From positions 1 through 38,462 of the forward strand of contig JAQUWF010000023.1 in NCBI GenBank assembly GCA_028692975.1: a DNA stretch of 38,462 nt. Direction: 5' to 3'. Source of the stretch: Lachnospiraceae bacterium (GTDB lineage Bacteria > Bacillota > Clostridia > Lachnospirales > Lachnospiraceae). Shown in pieces: positions 8,813 through 16,160 of the stretch. The notes beneath the pieces were generated by a model that saw nothing but the letters and a program-made list of their open reading frames with translations, was not told the DNA's origin and made no database searches. Within the stretch, counting starts at the first letter, position 1. Every line of letters starts with the position of its first letter. The position numbers and the translations under genes are program-made.

Positions 8813-9730
8813 TTAGACCATGGTGCGCATACCTGATCTCTCAATGATCTCAGATACATCTTTGTATTTATTCAGTGCGTACAGATGGATACCGTCAACA
8901 CCAAGTGCACGGTACTGATCCATCTGACGGATCGTGTACTCGATACCAGCTTCTTTGAATGCTTCTTTCTTTCCTTCTACGTCTGCGTCGAATGGATCTT
9001 TTACGAATGGATTTGGGAAAATCCAGTTCTTGGAGATGATCTCGCAGAGTTCACGTGGCATTACACAGCCATTACGTGACAGAGCCATGTTGATGGTAGC
9101 TGCCTGATCAAGGATCGGCATGATACCTACATCGACCGGCATGGTGATGCCTGCCTGACGGATTGCATCCAGCCAGTAAGCGAACTGATCCATATCCCAG
9201 CAAAGCTGAGTCATAATATAGTCAGCACCGTTGTCCTGTTTCTGTTTGAGTACGGCAATATCTGCTTCCAGGCTGCGACATGTGATATGTCCCTCTGGAG
9301 AGCCTGCTACAGCGATTTCGATCTTATCGCCAAACTCTTTGCGGACGAATGCTACCAGATCGGTTGCATATTTGAAATCTCCGCCGGTTCCTTCCCATCC
9401 AAAAGGAAGATCTCCACGAAGTGCCAGCATATGATCTACGCCATGATCCAGATAATTCTGCAGCTGGTCTTTGATACCCTCACGGGTGTTTCCGATACAT
9501 GTAAAGTGTGTAACTGGTGTGGTCCCTGCATCCTGGATCAGTTTGCATACATCCATGTTCTTGCCGACGTTTGATCCGCCTGCGCCATATGTACATGAGA
9601 TGTAGTCTGGTTTCCATTCACAAAGATGTTCCAGTGTTCCCGGAAGATTTTCCATTCCTTTGTCTGTCTTTGGTGGGAAAACCTCAAAAGAAAATGCCAT
9701 TCTCTGTTCCATAATGTCTGTCAGTTTCAT
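8813..9730 (-). CDS. metF: 5,10-methylenetetrahydrofolate reductase
   Basis: This flavoprotein reduces methylene-H4folate to methyl-H4folate, the last step of the methyl branch of the Wood-Ljungdahl pathway. The 305 residues begin with FSFEVFPPKTDKGMENL, the classic MetF opening, followed by YISCTYGAGGS, HFTCIGNT, LALRGDLP and DYIMTQLCWDM, all MetF hallmarks of the TIM barrel. No metV or rnfC-like gene is adjacent, unlike Moorella and many other acetogens. An FAD-only, NADH-dependent reductase of ~32-kDa subunits is known from Blautia producta (formerly Peptostreptococcus productus), which this arrangement matches. GGAGG lies before the ATG. It sits 69 nt after cooT; that gap holds a 10-bp hairpin (9761-9789) without a T-run. 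Confidence 0.95.
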   Translation of the reverse strand: MKLTDIMEQRMAFSFEVFPPKTDKGMENLPGTLEHLCEWKPDYISCTYGAGGSNVGKNMDVCKLIQDAGTTPVTHFTCIGNTREGIKDQLQNYLDHGVDHMLALRGDLPFGWEGTGGDFKYATDLVAFVRKEFGDKIEIAVAGSPEGHITCRSLEADIAVLKQKQDNGADYIMTQLCWDMDQFAYWLDAIRQAGITMPVDVGIMPILDQAATINMALSRNGCVMPRELCEIISKNWIFPNPFVKDPFDADVEGKKEAFKEAGIEYTIRQMDQYRALGVDGIHLYALNKYKDVSEIIERSGMRTMV

Positions 9731-9760
9731 TCTTGTTACCTCCGCTTATTTAGTTTTTTT

Positions 9761-9789
9761 ATCTTAAATGGTTTCGCGCCCATTAAGAT
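9761..9789 (-). other. Intergenic hairpin between cooT and metF
   Basis: Arms ATCTTAATGG and CCATTTAAGAT (one bulged base) around GCGCGAAA. On the transcript the stem is followed by A-rich sequence, so it is not an intrinsic terminator. It is the third such non-terminating hairpin in this operon. Confidence 0.45.
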
Positions 9790-9799
9790 TCGCAAGTAT

Positions 9800-9982
9800 T
9801 TACCGGCAGTTGATCTTTACGATGCTGTTTGCCAGATCTACCATAAGGATATCTCCTTTAATGGTCCGTTCTTCGCCCATGATGTCCCGTAGAATGACCT
9901 TATCTCCTTCTACATCAATGCGGCTGACATTTTTCAAAATAATGCTGTTGTCCTCAGCGGTAAAAACGGTTGCTAAACACAT
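9800..9982 (-). CDS. cooT: CooT-family nickel-binding protein
   Basis: A 60-residue protein beginning MCLATVFTAEDNSIILKNVS. CooT of Rhodospirillum rubrum (66 residues, MCMAKVVL start) is a small beta-barrel-like homodimer that binds nickel through Cys2 and supports CODH maturation in the cooCTJ set. The Met-Cys start, size, alternating beta pattern and a terminal segment like VDLANSIVKI match that family. Cys2 is kept. The ribosome binding site GGAGG overlaps the end of the upstream His-rich gene, whose stop is 4 nt away, so the two are probably translationally coupled. It is the second gene of the operon and links the His-rich protein functionally to CODH nickel supply. Confidence 0.88.
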   Translation of the reverse strand: MCLATVFTAEDNSIILKNVSRIDVEGDKVILRDIMGEERTIKGDILMVDLANSIVKINCR

Positions 9983-9986
9983 ACTG

Positions 9987-10391
9987 TTACGCCTCCTCTT
10001 TGGCTGCTTCTTTCACAAGAGTAAGCGCCAGGCTCAGTCGCATATTGCCTTTCTGGAAGTCTGATACGCCTTCTTTGATCTGTTTTGCAGCATCTTCCAT
10101 TCCAAGTTTGCCAAGATTCTCAGCCATCTGGTCCAGTTCTGCAGCATGATGCTCGTTATGCTGAAGCATATAGGTCAGTACGGCCAGTGCTTCCTTCTTT
10201 GGATCGCAGTTGCTCTCGCAGCTACCACAGTCCTCATGGCAGTGGTCATGACTGTGTTCGTGATCATGTCCATGCTCGTGTGTGTGCTCATGGCTATGTG
10301 CCTGTCCATCAGCATGTGTATGCTCATGTACATGTTCGTCACCGTGAGAATGTCCAACCATATTGCCATTTTCATCTTTGATTAAATGCAT
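9987..10391 (-). CDS. His-rich putative nickel-storage or nickel-chaperone protein (CooJ-like by context)
   Basis: A 134-residue protein with two parts. Residues 14-52 hold 17 histidines in a near-alternating pattern (HEHTHEHGHDHEHSHDHCH) followed by four cysteines (51, 55, 58, 62); residues 63-134 look like an alpha-helical domain (KKEALAVLTYMLQHNEHHAA and later helices). No signal peptide or membrane segment is visible, so it is cytoplasmic. In R. rubrum, CooJ is a small His-rich nickel binder encoded next to cooT; its His tail is C-terminal whereas here it is N-terminal, so I infer an analogue and not a clear orthologue. The ATG at 10391 has AAGGA 7 nt upstream; the longer frame from TTG 10454 has no ribosome site and starts within 5 nt of the predicted transcript start. 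First gene of the acs operon. Confidence 0.8.
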   Translation of the reverse strand: MHLIKDENGNMVGHSHGDEHVHEHTHADGQAHSHEHTHEHGHDHEHSHDHCHEDCGSCESNCDPKKEALAVLTYMLQHNEHHAAELDQMAENLGKLGMEDAAKQIKEGVSDFQKGNMRLSLALTLVKEAAKEEA

Positions 10392-10436
10392 AATAATGTC
10401 CTTTCTGTTCCTGTCCCCATGCCCCGGAGGGGGATG

Positions 10437-10454
10437 TTGACAATATATTGTCAA
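10437..10454. promoter_or_regulatory. 18-bp perfect palindrome, putative operator of the acs/nickel operon
   Basis: TTGACAATATATTGTCAA is its own reverse complement. It spans roughly +5 to +22 relative to the transcript start predicted from the promoter at 10466-10494, a position typical of a repressor operator. It does not match the Rex, FNR or CRP consensus well, and I cannot name the regulator. Confidence 0.6.
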
Positions 10455-10465
10455 TATACTAATTC

Positions 10466-10494
10466 ATTATACACGTAAGGCCTTTTTTTATCAA
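10466..10494 (-). promoter_or_regulatory. Main promoter of the acs/nickel operon
   Basis: On the minus strand TTGATA (10494-10489), 17-nt spacer, perfect TATAAT (10471-10466). This is the best sigma-A-type promoter before the His-rich gene and gives a leader of about 68 nt carrying the palindrome and a GC-rich inverted repeat (CAT-CCCCC-TCC-GGGGC-ATG, about 10419-10435). Confidence 0.8.
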
Positions 10495-10570
10495 TACTAT
10501 ACTTATAATTTAACAGAAAAATATATTTTTTACCACTTCATTTTGTTAAAGTTTCCATTTTTTTCATAAT

Positions 10571-10587
10571 CCCTATCGGGGGGATAG
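10571..10587. promoter_or_regulatory. G-tract inverted repeat resembling a CsoR/RcnR-family operator
   Basis: CTAT-C-GGGGGG-ATAG lies at 10573-10587 in otherwise AT-rich DNA. It has the architecture of the known RcnR site (TACT-G6-N-AGTA): 4-bp inverted arms around a G6 tract plus one base. It is about 77 bp upstream of the acs operon -35 and about 150 bp upstream of the aldo/keto reductase promoter. The rest of the 10455-10770 region shows nothing else I can assign except promoters. Confidence 0.35.
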
Positions 10588-10730
10588 AACCTGCTTCTCC
10601 ACTATGTTAAGAATTTATCACATCAGATTTATTCCTGCTTCATACAAATTATTTTTTCACCTGTGCTCTCGTTCCCCGAAAAGATTTATTACTTTATTAA
10701 TAAAACCGTCCCATTAAATTCACATTTGTA

Positions 10731-10739
10731 TGGTATAGT
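10731..10739 (+). promoter_or_regulatory. Extended -10 promoter for the aldo/keto reductase
   Basis: TGGTATAGT is an extended -10 (TG-N-TATAGT) about 32 nt upstream of the chosen start. No good -35 is seen 17 nt upstream, as is common for extended -10 promoters. Confidence 0.5.
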
Positions 10740-10770
10740 CAAACGGTGAATGTACAATAAGGAGATTTAT

Positions 10771-11607
10771 ATGAGCGAAATAAAAACAACGATTACACTG
10801 AATACCGGCGCAGAAATGCCGCTGCTGGGGCTTGGTGTATATAAGGCAACCGGTGAAAATGAAGTGGAACAGGCGATTGTCAATGCCGCAGATATTGGGT
10901 ACCGCCTGATTGATACCGCTTCCGTATATAAAAATGAAGAAGGTGTCGGCATCGGCATACGCAGCAGCAAGGTTTCCCGTAAAGATCTTTTTGTCACCAC
11001 CAAGGTATGGAACAATGCCCAGAGAGTAGGTGATATCGAAGGCGCATTCAATCGTTCGCTGGAGCGTCTCAAATTAGACTACGTGGATTTATACCTGATT
11101 CACTGGCCGGTTCCAGGCTGTTATATGGATACCTGGCATGAGATGGAACAGATTTACCGCTCCGGCCGTGCGAAAGCCATCGGCGTCAGCAATTTTTCCA
11201 TGTTGAATCTTGCGGAGCTGGCAGAAAATTCCCAGATCGTTCCCGCAGTCAACCAGATTGAATTCCACCCTTTGTGGAACCGTTCTGAGCTGGTGGAATA
11301 CTGTCAGACCCGCGGCATCGCCGTACAGGCCTATGCTCCCCTGGCAAGAGGCGCATACCTGGACAATCCGGTACTGCAGCCCATCGCCGAGAAATACAAC
11401 CGCAGCACCGCACAGATTGGTCTGCGCTGGTCCATCCAGAAGGGCGTGGCAGTCATACCAAAATCCACCCGCGTGGACCGCATTCTTAGCAACAGCCAGA
11501 TTTTTGATTTCTCTCTTTCACCGGAGGAAATGTCACTGATCGATAACTTAAATGAAGATTACCGCAGTTCCGGCATTCCGGAAGACATGCAGGATGTGAT
11601 CTTGTAA
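10771..11607 (+). CDS. Aldo/keto reductase
   Basis: A soluble NAD(P)H-dependent carbonyl reductase of the AKR superfamily, close in layout to the 2,5-diketo-gluconate reductase group; its substrate cannot be told. The AKR catalytic tetrad is visible: Asp and Tyr in YRLIDTASVYKNEEGVG, Lys in LFVTTKVWN, His in VDLYLIHWPVPG. The C-terminal cofactor segment VIPKSTRVDRILSN is standard. I chose the ATG at 10771 (MSEIKTTITLNTG) because AAGGAG is 6 nt upstream; the ATG at 10750 would place the ribosome site inside the gene. At 278 residues it is family-typical. It is transcribed alone, divergent from the acs operon, and ends at a bidirectional terminator shared with gpsA. Confidence 0.9.
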   Translation: MSEIKTTITLNTGAEMPLLGLGVYKATGENEVEQAIVNAADIGYRLIDTASVYKNEEGVGIGIRSSKVSRKDLFVTTKVWNNAQRVGDIEGAFNRSLERLKLDYVDLYLIHWPVPGCYMDTWHEMEQIYRSGRAKAIGVSNFSMLNLAELAENSQIVPAVNQIEFHPLWNRSELVEYCQTRGIAVQAYAPLARGAYLDNPVLQPIAEKYNRSTAQIGLRWSIQKGVAVIPKSTRVDRILSNSQIFDFSLSPEEMSLIDNLNEDYRSSGIPEDMQDVIL

Positions 11608-11621
11608 AACAATATATGCGC

Positions 11622-11665
11622 AAAAAAGTGCCCGGCAGGTTTTATTCCCGCCGGACACTTTTTTT
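11622..11665. terminator. Bidirectional terminator between the aldo/keto reductase and gpsA
   Basis: AAAAAAGTG-C-CCGGC pairs with GCCGG-A-CACTTTTTTT, giving a GC-rich stem with T-runs on both strands between convergent genes. Confidence 0.85.
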
Positions 11666-11682
11666 ATTTGGATCTTATAATT

Positions 11683-12693
11683 CTATTCCCATGGCTGATT
11701 GCCATGTTCTATTTTTTTGTCACGCAGCATCAGGTCTTCCACTGCGGTCCGCGGATCCTTCTTCTCGAAGAGCACCTTATTCACCTGCTCGATAATCGGA
11801 AGCTCCACTTCGTATTTCTTTGCCAGCCCTATAGCCGCTTTGGCTGAATACACACCCTCCACGATCATCTTGACCTCATCCATGGCTTCTTCCATGGTCT
11901 TTCCCTGCCCGATGAGATAACCGGCTTTGCGGTTACGGCTGTGTACGCTCTCGCAGGTCACGATCAGATCGCCGATACCGGAGAGGCCATAAAAAGTCTC
12001 TGCGCTGGCACCCATCTTGATCCCAAGTCTGGTGATCTCTGCGATACCTCTGGTGATCAGTGCCGCCTTGAGATTATCCCCAAATCCAAGGCCGTCTGCC
12101 GTGCCGGCTGCCAGGGCGATCACATTTTTCAATGCAGCCCCCAGCTCGATGCCAAGGATGTCCGATGAGGTATACACACGAAATACCGGGCTCATGAACA
12201 GATTCTGGATATATTCCGCCGTCTCTTTTTTCTTTGCGCCAACCACCACGGTAGTTGGGAGTCCGCGGCCCACTTCTTCCGCATGGCTTGGTCCTGACAT
12301 TACAGCAACATCAGCCTGAGGGATTTCCTCTTCGATGATCTCGCTCAGGGTCATAAGTGTCTTTTCCTCCACACCCTTGGCCACATTGACGATCAGTTGA
12401 CCATCCTTCACATAATGTGTCATGCTGTGTGCCGTGCTTCTGGTAAAGGGAGACGGCACTGCCAGCACGATCAAATCCCGCCCAGTCAGCGAATACTCCA
12501 GATCCGTGGTGATCTCCATCTCATCCGGCAGAAAAACTCCCGGCAGTTTGTTCTCATGCTGCCTCTTCGTCCGCAGCATATCTACCTCTTCCTGAATAAC
12601 AGACCACAAAATCACATCATGTCCATTATTGTGCAGCAGCAATGCCAACGCTGTTCCCCAGCTGCCCGCTCCGATTACACTTATTCTTGCCAT
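11683..12693 (-). CDS. gpsA: NAD(P)-dependent glycerol-3-phosphate dehydrogenase
   Basis: GpsA reduces dihydroxyacetone phosphate to sn-glycerol 3-phosphate, the backbone for phospholipids. The 336 residues begin with the Rossmann motif VIGAGSWGTALALLLHNNGH, followed by AVPSPFTRS and AVMSGPSHAEEVGRG. The catalytic lysine and family signature are in ELGAALKNVIALAAGTADGLG and NLKAALITRG. The start lies just after the plsY stop (12697) and its GGAG is inside the plsY end, so translation is coupled. This fits the pathway: PlsY, next door, acylates the product of GpsA. Confidence 0.96.
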   Translation of the reverse strand: MARISVIGAGSWGTALALLLHNNGHDVILWSVIQEEVDMLRTKRQHENKLPGVFLPDEMEITTDLEYSLTGRDLIVLAVPSPFTRSTAHSMTHYVKDGQLIVNVAKGVEEKTLMTLSEIIEEEIPQADVAVMSGPSHAEEVGRGLPTTVVVGAKKKETAEYIQNLFMSPVFRVYTSSDILGIELGAALKNVIALAAGTADGLGFGDNLKAALITRGIAEITRLGIKMGASAETFYGLSGIGDLIVTCESVHSRNRKAGYLIGQGKTMEEAMDEVKMIVEGVYSAKAAIGLAKKYEVELPIIEQVNKVLFEKKDPRTAVEDLMLRDKKIEHGNQPWE

Positions 12694-12696
12694 AGT

Positions 12697-13344
12697 TTAC
12701 TCCTTCTTTTTTCCCAGATGGGTTTTATTTTCTGTTCCATGCAACAGACGGCCGATGTTGGCCCGGTGTTTCCAGAAAGCCAGCGCCGCCAGCGCAATCG
12801 CCAAAATATACATTTCATTTAAATGAACCTGTTCCATACCGAAGCAGCCAAGCTGTCCCATTACGACAGTGCTGACCACAAAGGCCACATATACCAGCAG
12901 TGATCCCAGCGATACATAATTCGTCAGCAAAAATGCACTGAGAAATACCACTGCACAGATGCCAGTGATCACCGCATTAAAGGAAAGCACCATCCCTGCG
13001 GTAGCAGCAATGCCTTTGCCCCCGCGGAATTTGAGGTAAAAAGGAAAATTATGTCCCAGTATGGTACCCGCTGCAGCGTACAATCCCAGCAGCGGCAATA
13101 TCTCTGCGCCGCTGTTTCGAAACACAAGTTTTACAATCACAACAGCAACGATACATTTTAACGTATCCCCCGCGAAGGTAGCAAGTCCCGCCTTCGGTCC
13201 CAGGGTGCGCAGTGCATTGGTCGTGCCTGCATTGCCGCTGCCATATTCACGGATATCGATACCATGCATACGTCCATAAATATAGGAAGTCTGAAAGAGC
13301 CCGCAGATATATCCTATGATTATGCATATCAGTCGTTCTGTCAT
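12697..13344 (-). CDS. plsY: Acyl-phosphate:glycerol-3-phosphate acyltransferase, integral membrane
   Basis: PlsY transfers an acyl group from acyl-phosphate to glycerol 3-phosphate, the first step of phospholipid synthesis in most Gram-positives. The protein has several hydrophobic helices and the three conserved loops: EYGSGNAGTTNALRTLG, GHNFPFYLKFRGGKGIAAT, and a C-terminal loop near GQLGCFGMEQVHL. I start at MTERLICIIIGYICG (13344), 1 nt after the der stop, with GAGAAAGGA upstream; the frame is open back to 13368 inside der but has no ribosome site there. Length 215 residues is normal. Confidence 0.93.
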   Translation of the reverse strand: MTERLICIIIGYICGLFQTSYIYGRMHGIDIREYGSGNAGTTNALRTLGPKAGLATFAGDTLKCIVAVVIVKLVFRNSGAEILPLLGLYAAAGTILGHNFPFYLKFRGGKGIAATAGMVLSFNAVITGICAVVFLSAFLLTNYVSLGSLLVYVAFVVSTVVMGQLGCFGMEQVHLNEMYILAIALAALAFWKHRANIGRLLHGTENKTHLGKKKE

Positions 13345-13345
13345 G

Positions 13346-14671
13346 TTACTCTTTATCCTTTCTCTCACGTGTAATAAATTTCAAAGATGTACCACGGAAG
13401 CCAAAGGCATCCCGGATCCGATTCTCCAGATAACGGGTGTATGAAAAGTGCATCAGCTGCTTGTCATTGACAAAGATGACAAAGGTCGGCGGTTTTACCG
13501 AGACCTGGGTAATGTAAAACAGTTTCAATCGTTTCCCCTTGTCGGAAGGCGGCTGCTGCAATGCGACTGCCTCCGCCATGATCTCGTTTAAGACACCGGT
13601 CTGTACACGCAGTGTCTGATTCTCCAGCACCATATCTATGGTCTCGAACAATTTTGGCAGGCGTTGTCCCGTCTCAGCGGAAATAAAGATAATCTCTGCA
13701 TATGGCATATATGCCAGGAACTCTCTCACCTTATTCGTGTATTTGTAAATGGTCTTATCGTCTTTTTCGATGGCATCCCATTTGTTCACAGCGATGATAA
13801 TGCCCTTGCCACGTTCGTGGGCGATACCGGCGATCTTGGCATCCTGTTCCGTAATGCCTTCCACCGCATCGATGACCACCACCACAATATCGGCGCGTTC
13901 CACGGCGGATACGGTACGGATGATGCTGTAACGCTCCAGTTCCTCTTTGATCTTGCTTTTCCGGCGCAGACCGGCTGTGTCAATAAAGATATACTCCCTG
14001 TCATTCCACATAACAGCCGTGTCGATGGCATCGCGGGTCGTTCCTGCGATATCAGATACGATCACGCGGCTTTCACCCAGCAGTTTGTTGACGATGGAAG
14101 ATTTGCCCACGTTTGGTTTGCCCACAATGGCAATATGAGGAATCTCATTTTCTTCTTCCTCTTCGTCCGTCTGGTCAAAATGTCTCGTCACCTCATCCAG
14201 CAGGTCACCGATGCCCAGACGGGAAGCAGCGGAAATAGGAACCGGTTCTCCGATACCCAGATTATAGAATTCGTAGACATCCACCATATATTTATTGAAA
14301 TTATCCACTTTATTTACAGCAAGGATCACTGGTTTGCCGCTGCGGCGCAGCATATCTGCCACCTTCGCGTCGGAATCCACCAGCCCCTGGCGCACGTCCA
14401 CGATGAAAATAATCACGTTGGCCGTATCGATGGCGATCTGGGCCTGGTCACGCATCTGCGACAGGATCACGTCATTGCTGTCCGGCTCGATACCGCCCGT
14501 ATCGATCAGGGTAAAGTTGTGGTTCAGCCAGTTGACTTCCGCATAAATACGGTCTCTGGTCACACCGGGTGTATCTTTTACGATGGAGATATTTTCTCCA
14601 GCAAGGGCATTGAATAATGTGGATTTGCCCACATTAGGTCTCCCTACTATAGCTACTATCGGCTTGCTCAT
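13346..14671 (-). CDS. der: Ribosome biogenesis GTPase Der (EngA)
   Basis: Der is an essential double-GTPase needed for 50S subunit assembly. The 441 residues carry two G domains: the first with [14 protein letters not shown] (about residues 10-23), [16 protein letters not shown] and NKVD; the second with [37 protein letters not shown] and NKWD; then a C-terminal KH-like domain ([27 protein letters not shown]). GAGGAGA is 7 nt before the ATG. It overlaps the 3' end of the upstream DUF512 gene by 38 nt in a different frame. Confidence 0.97.
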   Translation of the reverse strand: MSKPIVAIVGRPNVGKSTLFNALAGENISIVKDTPGVTRDRIYAEVNWLNHNFTLIDTGGIEPDSNDVILSQMRDQAQIAIDTANVIIFIVDVRQGLVDSDAKVADMLRRSGKPVILAVNKVDNFNKYMVDVYEFYNLGIGEPVPISAASRLGIGDLLDEVTRHFDQTDEEEEENEIPHIAIVGKPNVGKSSIVNKLLGESRVIVSDIAGTTRDAIDTAVMWNDREYIFIDTAGLRRKSKIKEELERYSIIRTVSAVERADIVVVVIDAVEGITEQDAKIAGIAHERGKGIIIAVNKWDAIEKDDKTIYKYTNKVREFLAYMPYAEIIFISAETGQRLPKLFETIDMVLENQTLRVQTGVLNEIMAEAVALQQPPSDKGKRLKLFYITQVSVKPPTFVIFVNDKQLMHFSYTRYLENRIRDAFGFRGTSLKFITRERKDKE

Positions 14672-16016
14672 AATTCTGTCTCCTCTTCATAGTGTGCCCT
14701 CTGGTTTCTCCCAGCACACCGTTCAGCAGATCCTCTCCGCCCTGTTCTGCCACAACAATGGGAGTCTGCAGTTTCTGTTCTAATTCTTGCAGGGTCACGT
14801 CATCCAGGAACACGTCCTCTCCACTGCGCAGCATATTACACGGCAGCAGAAGCCTCTGTCCCAGATCCTTCCCCTTTAACTGGCGCAGAAGATCCTGTCC
14901 CGTGATCAAACCGGATACAGTGATCTGCTCGCCAAAGAATTCATTGGTTATCTCATAGGTATGTACCTTTAATTTCGGGTACTTTTCCTGTATGAACGTT
15001 ACATATTTTCGGATAAATGGTGCGGCCAGTCTGCCTGTGGCAATGGATACCACGTCTTCCCGGTCATCGCCCCTGTTCTGTTCCAGTGCCTTTCGCACCT
15101 CCACCTCCAACAGCCGCAGCATACCCACGCCGTTTTCCAGCTGTGGATAACCATCGTATTGCGCCTCCTCCGGCAGATCCGTCTCCGCCAGAATATACCA
15201 CTCATCGCTGGCATGGATAAAATGGTCTCCATGCTCTGCAAAAATCTGTTCCTGCCACTTATGAATAATCCGCAGCGTCTCTACGGCATCTTCTTTCGTA
15301 AAAGGCGGTATCTGACACAGGCCGTCCCTGTATTTCGTCATGCCTATGGGCACCACCGAGACACTCTTCAGATGAGGCAGATACCTGCTCAGGTCTTTGA
15401 TCGTTCGCTCCAGTTCTGCTCCGTCATTCATACCCTTGCACAGCACGATCTGCCCATTCATCTCGATCCCGGCTTCATACAGGCGGTCTACTTTCAGAAA
15501 AATATCCCCGGCAAAGCGATTGTGCAGCATCTCGCAGCGCAGCTTTGGATTGGTCGTATGGAAAGATATATTAATAGGAGATAGATGATATTGTATGATC
15601 CTTCCAATATCATGATCACTCATATTCGTCAGCGTCACATAATTCCCCTGTAAAAAGGAAAGCCGTGAATCATCATCCTTGAAATAGAGTGTCTCTCTCA
15701 TATTCGGCGGCATCTGATCTATAAAGCAGAATACACAGTGATTGCTGCAGGAACGGTACTCATCCATCAGCGGGTTTGTGAACTCGATACCGATATCCTC
15801 CTCGTACTCCTTCTCGATCTCCAGCTGCCATTCTTCCCCATCTTGCTTTCGGATCAGAAGTTCCACATATTCTTCATTCATAAGATAATGGTAATCAAAA
15901 ATATCTTCGATCGTCTGGTCATTAATAGAAAGCAGTTCGTCACCCGGTTCGATTTCCAGTTCTTCGGCAATACTGTCGGGAAGCACTTTTCCCACAAGGT
16001 GTTTGTTATTCTTCAT
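14634..16016 (-). CDS. DUF512-family radical SAM protein with N-terminal PDZ-like domain
   Basis: A conserved clostridial protein of unknown reaction. Residues ~8-60 look PDZ-like ([20 protein letters not shown]). The radical SAM cluster motif CxxxCxxC is at residues 90-97 (CSNHCVFC), followed by [12 protein letters not shown] and the barrel; the C-terminal DUF512 region includes GVGMLRLLE and [13 protein letters not shown]. The ATG at 16016 is chosen: GGAG lies 7 nt upstream and the predicted transcript start is near 16035, which rules out the longer frame reaching 16142. The 460-residue length fits the family. It leads the operon DUF512-der-plsY-gpsA, and its gene order next to der is widespread in Clostridia, but the substrate is unknown. 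Confidence 0.9.
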   Translation of the reverse strand: MKNNKHLVGKVLPDSIAEELEIEPGDELLSINDQTIEDIFDYHYLMNEEYVELLIRKQDGEEWQLEIEKEYEEDIGIEFTNPLMDEYRSCSNHCVFCFIDQMPPNMRETLYFKDDDSRLSFLQGNYVTLTNMSDHDIGRIIQYHLSPINISFHTTNPKLRCEMLHNRFAGDIFLKVDRLYEAGIEMNGQIVLCKGMNDGAELERTIKDLSRYLPHLKSVSVVPIGMTKYRDGLCQIPPFTKEDAVETLRIIHKWQEQIFAEHGDHFIHASDEWYILAETDLPEEAQYDGYPQLENGVGMLRLLEVEVRKALEQNRGDDREDVVSIATGRLAAPFIRKYVTFIQEKYPKLKVHTYEITNEFFGEQITVSGLITGQDLLRQLKGKDLGQRLLLPCNMLRSGEDVFLDDVTLQELEQKLQTPIVVAEQGGEDLLNGVLGETRGHTMKRRQNYEQADSSYSRET

Positions 16017-16041
16017 CTTTTCACTCCATTTCATCCTATAT

Positions 16042-16070
16042 ACTATACCAATTTTAATTTCTTTTGTAAA
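16042..16070 (-). promoter_or_regulatory. Promoter of the DUF512-der-plsY-gpsA operon
   Basis: On the minus strand TTTACA (16070-16065), 17-nt spacer, TATAGT (16047-16042) with an upstream TGG extended -10. Back to back with the prs promoter; the two -35 boxes are only 4 nt apart. Confidence 0.75.
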
Positions 16071-16074
16071 CTCC

Positions 16075-16103
16075 TTGACTGTGAAAAAGTCAGATGTTAT
16101 AAA
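16075..16103 (+). promoter_or_regulatory. Promoter of prs
   Basis: TTGACT (16075-16080), 17-nt spacer, TATAAA (16098-16103), giving a leader of about 50 nt before the prs start. Confidence 0.8.
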
Positions 16104-16160
16104 TATAGTGAGTGTATTTAGGCTCACAGTTACAAAAATCATAATCCGACGGAGGAAGAA

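Noticed and set aside
10085..10385. Plus-strand frames of 79-98 codons opposite the His-rich gene
   Set aside because: They are the reverse of the repetitive His codons; no ribosome site, and the minus-strand gene fits the operon.
10392..10454. Longer start (TTG 10454) for the His-rich gene
   Set aside because: It has no ribosome binding site, would begin within 5 nt of the predicted transcript start, and its extra residues are encoded by the palindrome and the GC-rich inverted repeat.
13664..14617. A 317-codon open frame on the plus strand
   Set aside because: Antisense to der, which has every motif of its family; the open frame follows from the codon bias of der.
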